Source: JAFLCA01 sp041907145 (GTDB lineage: Bacteria; Bdellovibrionota_C; UBA2361; JAFLCA01). Taken from it: a DNA stretch of 38,920 bases. Shown in pieces: positions 15,813 to 22,011 of the stretch; the stretch's first letter is position 1; each line of letters begins with the position of its first letter. A model generated the notes under the pieces. That model was not told where the DNA came from. It worked only from the letters and a program-made list of their open reading frames with translations, and made no database searches. The position numbers were made by a program, and so were the translations under genes. The DNA is taken from assembly GCA_041907145.1 (NCBI GenBank), contig JAYRHW010000167.1, forward strand, positions 1 to 38,920, written 5' to 3'.

Positions 15813-16532
15813 TCAATGTCCTTCTTCGTGCTGAGTCGCCAGAAGAATATAAACCATCGTTAGAGTGGTAAAGATAAAGGCCTGCATAAAGCAGACGAAG
15901 GTTCCGAGGATATACAACGGCACCGGCAAAATCGGGCCAAGCATACCAGTGAAAATATGCATGACAAGATGATCCGCCGAAATATTCCAGTAAAGACGGA
16001 GATTCAGCGTCAGGACTCTCAAGCAGGTGCTGAAGATTTCAAGCGGAAAAATGAACGGTGCCAGCATCAAAGGCTGCGCGAAGTGCTTTAAATAGCCGCC
16101 AAGCCCGTGCTCCCTTACTCCAAGGGTGTTGAAATAGATAAAAACAACCATAGCCAAGCCCACATTGACCCAAACGGTCGTGGTTAACGCGGGCATGCCC
16201 GGCACAAGTCCAATAAGATTAGAGCTCAGGATGAACAAGAACAGGGCGCCAGTGAATGGCAGATACTTTCTTCCATGATGCCCCAGCACCGAATCATGAA
16301 ACTTAACGAAGGCTTCGACAAAGAAATCGAAAAAGCCAAAGAGCCCCATTCTTTCACCGGGGACAATAGCTCCATCAATGCCAGCAGGGGACGAGAGTCT
16401 TGCTGAGGCACGCTTGCCGATCAAAACAAGCGCAAGCCCGAGTACAATAGCCATGGCGAGCTTTTGCCATTCGGCCGCCTGCGCAACTTCCGGGCCAATC
16501 AGGTGCTGAAAATAATTATAATGGGCTTCCAT
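15813..16532 (-). CDS. atpB: F1Fo ATP synthase subunit a
   Basis: The 239-residue integral membrane protein is subunit a, which forms the ion half-channels beside the c ring. The essential arginine lies in the penultimate helix block LRVLTLNLRLYWNISADH, in the position of Arg210 of the Escherichia coli protein. The last helix has QAFIFTTLTMVYI as expected, and the protein ends ATQHEEGH. The common Gly after the LRL(F/Y) is Trp here, and the positions equivalent to E. coli Gly218, Glu219 and His245 are Asp, His and Gly. The N-terminal part includes FFVEAFVKFHDSVLG. It is the middle gene of atpI-atpB-atpE; the F1 genes and the stalk subunits are not in the window. Confidence 0.93.
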   Translation of the reverse strand: MEAHYNYFQHLIGPEVAQAAEWQKLAMAIVLGLALVLIGKRASARLSSPAGIDGAIVPGERMGLFGFFDFFVEAFVKFHDSVLGHHGRKYLPFTGALFLFILSSNLIGLVPGMPALTTTVWVNVGLAMVVFIYFNTLGVREHGLGGYLKHFAQPLMLAPFIFPLEIFSTCLRVLTLNLRLYWNISADHLVMHIFTGMLGPILPVPLYILGTFVCFMQAFIFTTLTMVYILLATQHEEGH

Positions 16533-16651
16533 CTGAGATTCGAATCACCCGAGCGTTGAGGAAATATCGCTCCTGACGCTGGCGGGTTTATGTCCCGCTT
16601 TCGGTGTGGATTCTTTCTATAAGATATTGAGAAAGAAAGCAAATGTTAGGA

Positions 16652-17149
16652 TTAACTTTTTGGCTGTGACTTCGTTTTACTAGGATATCTCTGTTCATTC
16701 GCCTCCCCGCTTCTACTGTCCGTGAGGCGCAAAGATGCCAGAATGCTCGCCGGAATAAAGATCAAGCTTCCGGCAATTGCGTTGCCGATGATGCGCGTCT
16801 CTTGGCGACTCAAAACCAGCAGAAGCAGGAGCAGCAATGGCAGTTTGAGGAACAGCAAGAGGGCGGCGACGATTGAGGAGCGTTGCCCTAATACGAGCGC
16901 GACGACCTGACGATAGAACAACAGGTTCATAATCGAGAACAGGCATCCTAAGAAAAGTGCGGACGGACGCAAGAAAACCAGCCATTGCTGCATAAAACAG
17001 CTCAAAGCGCATACAACCATCGAGCTGAGTGCACAGCTTATGATCACGGAGCGTGCACTAACGGTGTCGGAAGTTGCGATCACAGAAAATTTCACAAGAG
17101 AATTTACAGATCTACTCGCGCTGACGTTCCGCGGCCTCGCTGCGCGCAA
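16652..17149 (-). CDS. Four-helix membrane protein, probable ATP synthase subunit I (AtpI-like)
   Basis: This 165-residue frame encodes about four hydrophobic segments, at residues 34-52, 58-80, 91-114 and 120-140, with a Lys/Ser-rich tail. Size, helix number and position just before atpB match the AtpI family, a poorly conserved accessory protein for Fo assembly and c-ring formation. No sequence motif alone proves it. The start is uncertain: the frame opens with TTG at 17149, and GTG codons about 18 and 22 codons later are alternatives that keep all four helices. A 119-bp gap with a weak GC hairpin separates it from atpB. It is the gene nearest the dnaA region on this side and diverges from dnaA. 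Confidence 0.6.
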   Translation of the reverse strand: MRAARPRNVSASRSVNSLVKFSVIATSDTVSARSVIISCALSSMVVCALSCFMQQWLVFLRPSALFLGCLFSIMNLLFYRQVVALVLGQRSSIVAALLLFLKLPLLLLLLLVLSRQETRIIGNAIAGSLIFIPASILASLRLTDSRSGEANEQRYPSKTKSQPKS

Positions 17150-17582
17150 AAAGTTTAGTTTAGGCCATTTGTACTAACAAAATATTTTCGATGCGAAGAA
17201 ATTGATTTTACTTATGTTAAGATCAGATGAAAAATTTTTCCAAAATGTGCTTGTAAAAAATTTTTGCCGCACGCTACATTCGCCATTCACGCGAACTGAA
17301 GTATAGCAGTTATGTTGGCTCACGATTACTGCACTGATAGCTGTATACACCCTTCCTCGAGTAGCGGTGTCATAGCTGGGAACGGCCAATTCGGAACAGT
17401 CGGCCAGCGGTGCTATCGCCACGGAGGCTCTCCCAAGGGCGGTCTCAAGGGAACGAGCCCCGCCACAGCAAGCAGTAAGCGGTCTGAATGGCCGCCCTTG
17501 GCGTCTGAAGTTTACGGCGCCCCTGCTTTTGGCATGCCAGCTACTTTCTTTCGGCTCCGCGTCTCCTTTTAATAGTAGGTGT
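17150..17582. promoter_or_regulatory. atpI-dnaA intergenic region: AT-rich half plus GC-rich dnaA leader with a long inverted repeat
   Basis: The 433-bp gap has two distinct parts. From about 17160 to 17290 it is strongly AT-rich and contains two A-tract/T-tract blocks (A5T5 at 17230-17239, A6T5 at 17255-17265), 26 bp centre to centre, which should bend DNA. From about 17360 to 17582 it is GC-rich and holds an inverted repeat in which 17433-17442 pairs perfectly with 17492-17501 (10 bp, extendable to 12 with one G-U pair). That is compatible with a structured dnaA leader. I see no consensus DnaA box and no clear promoter here. A TTG at 17529 is in frame with dnaA but lacks a ribosome binding site. 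Confidence 0.5.
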
Positions 17583-19016
17583 ATGGAAAACGCGCACTCT
17601 CTTGACGGTATTTTTGCGAATGGTGCCGAAGCTAATAAGGATGGGGCTCCATTTTACAGTCACTGGGAGCGCAGCCTCTCCTCGCTTCGTAAAGAAATTG
17701 ATCCTCAAGTCTTTAGTGCCTACATAGATCCCCTGCGATTTTCGTCATATGATCAAGAGAACCAGGAGCTTACTATCGCCGCGCCTTCGCGCTTGGTGTG
17801 CAACCATGTTGATTCCCACTTTAGGGATAGACTCCTATCAGTCCTATCTCTTGAGCTCGGCGTGCCTTCATTAAAGCTTCGTTTCTCCGTTGGGGAAGGC
17901 GTCGAGTCTGCTCGCCCATCTCCAGTGGTCGTTAAGAAGATTAAGATTAAAGCCAAGCCTGAAGTGCGCGAGGAGGAGGCGGCTGGGAGCGTTCCATCTC
18001 AGCTTATCTCTAAGTATACATTTGACAATTTCGTTGTCGGGAACAGCAACCAGTTTTGCCACGCTGCGGCCATGCGCGTCGCTGAGCGCCCGGGCATGAG
18101 TTACAATCCGCTTTTTATTTATGGCGGTGTCGGCTTAGGGAAGACTCACCTCCTGCATGCCATCGGAAATGCGGTGCTTGCCCGAAATCCAAGGGCCCGA
18201 GTGCTTTATATGTCCTCGGAGACTTTCACCAATGAGCTGATCCTTTCGCTTCGCCATGGAAAGATGGATGAGTTCAAGAATCGTTTGCGCAGCATGGAAG
18301 TGTTGTTGATAGACGATATTCAGTTCATGTGCGGCAAGGAGCGTACCCAGGAAGAGTTCTTTCACACCTTTAACGCTCTCTATAGCGCCAAGCACCAAAT
18401 CGTTATTACTTCGGATAAGATTCCCCAGGAGATTCCGGGAATTGAAGAGCGCTTGCAGACTCGCTTCTCGTGGGGATTGACTGCCGACTTGCAGGCTCCT
18501 GATTTCGAAACCCGCGTTGCAATCCTTAACCGCAAGGCCGCCCTTGAGAATTTTTCGCTGCCGGAAGATGTAGCGCACTTAATTTCAGAGAAGGTATCCT
18601 CGAATGTTCGTGAACTTGAGGGAGCATTAACGCGTCTACATGCTGTTAGCTCGATTCATCGAGTAGATATCTCGATGGAGCTTGCACGAAGCGCTTTAAA
18701 GCCGATCTTGCAGCCCAAGACCGTCAACATCTCCATTGATGATATCAAGCGCGCAGTGGCCTCTCATTTCAGCATCAAGACCTCGGAGATGGTTTCGAAG
18801 CGCAGGACGAAGAATCTTTCATTTCCTAGACATATTGCGATGTATCTGTGTCGCAAACATACGACGGCTTCCTATCCTGAAATTGGAAATCAATTCGGGG
18901 GGCGCGATCATTCGAGCGTTATCCATGCCGCAAATGTGGTTTCAACTAAGCTCGCCGCTGATGAAAAAATCCGTCTCATTGTCGTGGAAATCGAAAGGCG
19001 GCTTCTAGGCCACTAA
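17583..19016 (+). CDS. dnaA: Chromosomal replication initiator protein DnaA
   Basis: The 477-residue protein has all four DnaA domains. The N-terminal helicase-loading domain occupies about residues 25-100 and a short linker follows. The AAA+ domain has Walker A GGVGLGKTH at 181-189 and Walker B LLIDDIQ at 241-247. The DNA-binding domain carries the DnaA signature GGRDHSSVIHA at 439-449. DnaA-ATP binds 9-bp boxes and opens the origin. The start is the ATG at 17583; the frame is open 18 codons further to a TTG, but MENAHSLDG gives the normal family length and AGGTG lies just upstream. Near-consensus DnaA boxes occur directly downstream, and dnaN, recF and gyrB follow in the classical order. 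Confidence 0.97.
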   Translation: MENAHSLDGIFANGAEANKDGAPFYSHWERSLSSLRKEIDPQVFSAYIDPLRFSSYDQENQELTIAAPSRLVCNHVDSHFRDRLLSVLSLELGVPSLKLRFSVGEGVESARPSPVVVKKIKIKAKPEVREEEAAGSVPSQLISKYTFDNFVVGNSNQFCHAAAMRVAERPGMSYNPLFIYGGVGLGKTHLLHAIGNAVLARNPRARVLYMSSETFTNELILSLRHGKMDEFKNRLRSMEVLLIDDIQFMCGKERTQEEFFHTFNALYSAKHQIVITSDKIPQEIPGIEERLQTRFSWGLTADLQAPDFETRVAILNRKAALENFSLPEDVAHLISEKVSSNVRELEGALTRLHAVSSIHRVDISMELARSALKPILQPKTVNISIDDIKRAVASHFSIKTSEMVSKRRTKNLSFPRHIAMYLCRKHTTASYPEIGNQFGGRDHSSVIHAANVVSTKLAADEKIRLIVVEIERRLLGH

Positions 19017-19067
19017 TGGCGCCGCTCCTGGCGGCTTGTCTCTGGCGACTGATAGCTATACTCCCAT

Positions 19068-19076
19068 TGTGAATTA
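19068..19076 (-). promoter_or_regulatory. Near-consensus DnaA box (8/9)
   Basis: Minus-strand TAATTCACA differs from TTATTCACA at one position. It lies 52 bp after the dnaA stop. Confidence 0.4.
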
Positions 19077-19120
19077 CTGGCACAGCTGGTTTGATCCATT
19101 AGATTTTTTCCGGCAAAACC

Positions 19121-19129
19121 TGTGGATAT
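19121..19129 (-). promoter_or_regulatory. Near-consensus DnaA box (8/9)
   Basis: Minus-strand ATATCCACA differs from the consensus TTATCCACA only at the first base, which is among the less critical positions. Confidence 0.5.
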
Positions 19130-19211
19130 CATCTTGAATAACTGCCGGTAGATTGTGTGTGACTGAGATTTTTAGAGCTCCTGTTGAAAGCGCTAGAAAC
19201 ACTTATGGTAA

Positions 19212-19231
19212 GCATTCACAGTTTATCAACA
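19212..19231 (+). promoter_or_regulatory. Head-to-tail pair of DnaA-box-like sites at 11-bp spacing
   Basis: GCATTCACA (7/9) at 19212-19220 is followed after two bases by TTATCAACA (8/9) at 19223-19231, in the same orientation. One-turn spacing puts both sites on the same face of the helix, and AT-rich DNA begins right after. Confidence 0.5.
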
Positions 19232-19509
19232 GACTTTGCTAAATGTTTACAAATGGTTAGCTACGTTTCGCAGCATTGGCTCTGGCCCTACTACTTTTAC
19301 TAAAGATCTTTAAGATCTCTTAAGAAGAAGAGAGTGAACTAAAAATCAGAGGAGCCGTTATTTCGGGATCGTTGTTATTCAGATGAAACATGCCGCCGAA
19401 TGATTCGTGCGTATCGAATTTATTCCGCAGATTTTTGTTCTCATTAAATTTCCACTGACGTAGAATTTATGACTCGCAATTCTTAATCACTTTGAACTGA
19501 GTCTTTAGT

Positions 19510-20649
19510 ATGGACTTAAGCATTTCTAAAGCCGAACTTTCTAAGGCGTTGTTTATTACTGAAAGCATCGTGGAGAAGCGCACTACGATGCCGATTCTTT
19601 CCAATGTGCTGCTTTCCGCGGCTGATGGAAAACTAAAGATATCGGCAACCGATCTGGAAGTGACTGCACTTGCTACTGTTCCCGCAAAGGTAAAGGCGTC
19701 GGGAAGTATCACCGTAAACGCCAAAGTCTTTGCTGATATTGTTCGCGAGCTTCCTGATTCAGAAGTGACGCTGAAACTTGGTGAGGCAGATCGTTTGGAG
19801 GTCGTTTCCAAGGGCTCCCGTTTGAAGATGGTTGGTGTTAGCGCGGAAGAATTTCCAAGTTTACCAGGCGTCAGTTTCGAGGCTCGCTGTAAGATCAGCT
19901 CTTATCAGCTTCTTGAAATGATTAATAAGACCGTGTACGCCGTTTCGCTCGACGAAACCCGCTTTAATCTCAATGGCGTTTGCTTCGAGTTAATTGGTGA
20001 CGGCAAGGGTAAGGGCAAGAAGGGCGCTAAAGCTCTACGCTTCGTCGCTACCGATGGCCATCGACTAGCCATGATAACTAGACCGATAGATGATTTAGAC
20101 TTCGAGGAGAGAGTTATAGTGCCTCGGAAGGGCCTTTCTGAGATACGAAAGCTTATCTCTGGCGACGAAGATATTCAGGTCGGCATTGATGTGCGGGACG
20201 GATTTCTCATCCTCGAGACGGCAGCTGCTAAGGTTTCAATGCGTCTGATAGACGGGGAGTTTCCAGACTACAATCAGGTGCTGCCGAAGCAGGCTGGAAC
20301 AATCGTCACACTCGAGATAGGGGAATTTTCTCAAGCCCTGCGCCGGGTTGCTCTTATGGTGAGCGATAAGGGGAAGTGCGTACGCATGGATTTCGCGTCG
20401 AACACTTTGCGCATCTCTTCTTCCTCTCCTGAGCTTGGGGAGGCAATTGAAGAGCTCCATGTTAAATACTCCGGGAAGCCGCTCAGTGTTGGGTTCAATG
20501 CAAAGTATATTCTCGATATTGCCGCGTCTATTGAAGAGGGGAGAAAACTTAACCTCGAGCTCAACGGGGAACTTGGGCCCGGTAAATTCTTTGCAGAGGG
20601 CGATGATTCGTATATCGGGATAGTTATGCCGATGCGCCTCACGGCTTGA
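19510..20649 (+). CDS. dnaN: DNA polymerase III sliding clamp (beta subunit)
   Basis: The 379-residue protein is the ring-forming clamp that tethers DNA polymerase III to the template. It shows the threefold repeated clamp architecture, with ITESIVEKRTTMPILSN in the first domain, the ATDGHRLA block at about residues 183-190 in the second, and the typical ending SYIGIVMPMRL that lines the protein-binding pocket. Length is close to the usual 365-380. A Lys/Gly-rich insertion GKGKGKKGAK precedes the ATDGHRLA strand and may be a lineage-specific loop. The start ATG at 19510 has no strong Shine-Dalgarno sequence. The stop codon is 5 bp before the recF ATG, so the two are probably translationally coupled. 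Confidence 0.97.
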   Translation: MDLSISKAELSKALFITESIVEKRTTMPILSNVLLSAADGKLKISATDLEVTALATVPAKVKASGSITVNAKVFADIVRELPDSEVTLKLGEADRLEVVSKGSRLKMVGVSAEEFPSLPGVSFEARCKISSYQLLEMINKTVYAVSLDETRFNLNGVCFELIGDGKGKGKKGAKALRFVATDGHRLAMITRPIDDLDFEERVIVPRKGLSEIRKLISGDEDIQVGIDVRDGFLILETAAAKVSMRLIDGEFPDYNQVLPKQAGTIVTLEIGEFSQALRRVALMVSDKGKCVRMDFASNTLRISSSSPELGEAIEELHVKYSGKPLSVGFNAKYILDIAASIEEGRKLNLELNGELGPGKFFAEGDDSYIGIVMPMRLTA

Positions 20650-20654
20650 CCGGA

Positions 20655-21761
20655 ATGCTCATCGAGTCCCTCAAGCTCTATAATTTCAGAAATCTCGAAG
20701 ATCAGACCCTGGCATTTTGTTCCGGGGCTCATTTTATCGTCGGCAGAAATGGGCAAGGGAAAACAAATATCGTCGAGGCTATAAATCTTTTGAGCCTTGG
20801 GCGCTCCTTCCGCACCTCATCACTTGATGACCTCATTCGCTGGGGAGCTCCTGCTTGTTCCGTATTTGCCAGAGTTAATGCAACCGCTGGAAGCTTCGAC
20901 TTGGGGGTAGCCATTGAGGGTGAATCAAGGAAGGCATATCTAGACGGAGACGCCGTTGATTTTATGGGCGCGTTCTTAGGGCGGCTTATGTGCATTAGCT
21001 TTTCTCCTACGGATCTCGCTCTCGTAAAAGGAGCCCCGCAGGAGCGGAGGCGCTTTCTTGATAAGCACCTTGTCGACCTTGATCCGCAGCTTATGCCGAT
21101 ATTGGTTGACTACAATAAGGCCCTGAGAAACAAGAATGCTCTGCTCAAGCGGGGAGTCAGCGATCCTCGCATGCTCGACACTTGGAACGTGCTGCTCGCA
21201 AATACCGCCCTGAAAATTCACCAGGCGAGATTAGAGGTTTTGAAGGCGCTGCAAGAAATTGCGGGGGAGATTTATTCGCGATTTTCTGCCTCGGACGGTG
21301 CGCTAAGTCTAGCTCTGAAGAGCTCAACATTTCCTGCGGATACCCCTGTTACCCTCGAGGGAGCGCTACAGCGCTTCGAACATGTGCGCGATCGGGAGTT
21401 GCAGTTCCGAGCATCAACGATTGGCCCACATCGCGACGACATTCTCATTGAACTCGGAGGTAACTCGGCACGCTCCTTTGCGTCGCAGGGCCAATCACGC
21501 ACGATTGTTCTGAGCTTAAAGCTCGGAGTCCTTGAACTCTTAGAGCGAATTCGCAGCGAAGCTCCGGTCATTCTCCTCGATGATGTAGAATCTGAGCTTG
21601 ATAGCGGACGCAGAGAAGCGCTCGAGTCCCTAATCCGCAGCCATCAAAGCCAGATTTTTGTAACTGGCACGAGTAATCCGGACAGCAATTTACGAGCTGG
21701 CAGGGAGGCTCTGGAGCTACAGATCGACGGAGGCAAGGTAAGCAGTAGAAAACTTAGCTAA
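20655..21761 (+). CDS. recF: DNA replication and repair protein RecF
   Basis: The 368-residue SMC-like ATPase begins LIESLKLYNFRNLED and has Walker A GRNGQGKT at residues 30-37, the ABC-type signature SQGQSRT in the C-terminal lobe, and Walker B VILLDDVESELD. It loads RecA at single-strand gaps with RecO and RecR. A TTG at 20646 overlapping the dnaN stop would add three residues. The ATG at 20655 is preferred because the family begins at this beta strand. It follows dnaN by 5 bp. A 250-bp gap rich in DnaA sites and a promoter separates it from gyrB, so gyrB has its own transcription start. Confidence 0.96.
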   Translation: MLIESLKLYNFRNLEDQTLAFCSGAHFIVGRNGQGKTNIVEAINLLSLGRSFRTSSLDDLIRWGAPACSVFARVNATAGSFDLGVAIEGESRKAYLDGDAVDFMGAFLGRLMCISFSPTDLALVKGAPQERRRFLDKHLVDLDPQLMPILVDYNKALRNKNALLKRGVSDPRMLDTWNVLLANTALKIHQARLEVLKALQEIAGEIYSRFSASDGALSLALKSSTFPADTPVTLEGALQRFEHVRDRELQFRASTIGPHRDDILIELGGNSARSFASQGQSRTIVLSLKLGVLELLERIRSEAPVILLDDVESELDSGRREALESLIRSHQSQIFVTGTSNPDSNLRAGREALELQIDGGKVSSRKLS

Positions 21762-21865
21762 TACGCTGAAATAACTGGATTATTAACCTAATGATACCGG
21801 CCCGTTACGGGGTGAATTTTCTCAATTTAACCAATTGAAATCATTTACTTTAATTCACCTTTTTT

Positions 21866-21874
21866 TGTGAATAA
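21866..21874 (-). promoter_or_regulatory. Consensus DnaA box TTATTCACA
   Basis: The minus-strand sequence fits the TTATNCACA consensus at every position. It lies 5 bp upstream of the gyrB -35 region. Confidence 0.65.
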
Positions 21875-21878
21875 CGGC

Positions 21879-21908
21879 TTTACCGAACTAGCCTAAGCTG
21901 GCTATAAT
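21879..21908 (+). promoter_or_regulatory. Sigma-70-type promoter for gyrB
   Basis: A perfect -10 hexamer TATAAT is at 21903-21908. TTTACC at 21879-21884 (4/6 to TTGACA) lies 18 bp upstream. Transcription would start near 21915, leaving a leader of about 95 bases that includes the perfect DnaA box. Confidence 0.55.
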
Positions 21909-21962
21909 ACAGAAGAAATACCGAGTTTTATACGCCTCGGCCCGATTACTCTCAAAAGTTTG

Positions 21963-21971
21963 TTATCCACA
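21963..21971 (+). promoter_or_regulatory. Perfect DnaA box TTATCCACA
   Basis: All nine bases match the strongest consensus. The site is 41 bp before the gyrB ATG and about 55 bp after the -10 hexamer, so bound DnaA could block gyrB transcription or help build an origin complex. Confidence 0.7.
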
Positions 21972-22011
21972 GCCAACCTCCAGCGCCCATATAATTTAGG
22001 AATTATTGGTT

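Larger units (their letters stand above)
19017..19509. other. Candidate replication origin (oriC) between dnaA and dnaN
   Basis: The 493-bp non-coding gap follows dnaA and contains several near-consensus DnaA boxes (TTATNCACA). Matches of 8/9 lie at 19068-19076 and 19121-19129 on the minus strand and at 19223-19231 on the plus strand, with a 7/9 match at 19212-19220. The last two are head to tail with an 11-bp start-to-start distance, one helical turn, as in DnaA filament sites. AT-rich stretches follow at about 19236-19260, 19290-19345 and 19420-19500, which could be the unwinding element, and a perfect palindrome AAAGATCTTT sits at 19302-19311. Gene order around it is the classical one for bacterial origins. 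Activity is inferred; a GC-skew switch was not computed. Confidence 0.55.
21762..22011. promoter_or_regulatory. recF-gyrB intergenic region with two DnaA boxes and the gyrB promoter
   Basis: The 250-bp AT-rich gap holds a minus-strand TTATTCACA, a plus-strand TTATCCACA, and a perfect TATAAT between them. An ATTCAC/GTGAAT inverted pair (21853-21858 and 21867-21872) flanks a T run, so the first box lies in one arm of a short dyad. The layout fits DnaA control of gyrB or a second part of a bipartite origin. Confidence 0.55.

Noticed and set aside
16533..16651. TTCGAATC motif and GC hairpin between atpB and atpI, considered as a tRNA
   Set aside because: No acceptor stem, anticodon arm or D arm can be folded around the motif, which lies just before the atpB ATG.
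17360..17510. Signal recognition particle RNA or RNase P RNA in the dnaA leader
   Set aside because: The conserved GGAAGGAAGCAG core of SRP RNA and the GAAAGTCCGGGC-type start of RNase P RNA are both absent.
19302..19345. E. coli-type 13-mer unwinding repeats (GATCTNTTNTTTT) in the dnaA-dnaN gap
   Set aside because: GATCT occurs twice but the T-rich second half of the 13-mer is missing on both strands.
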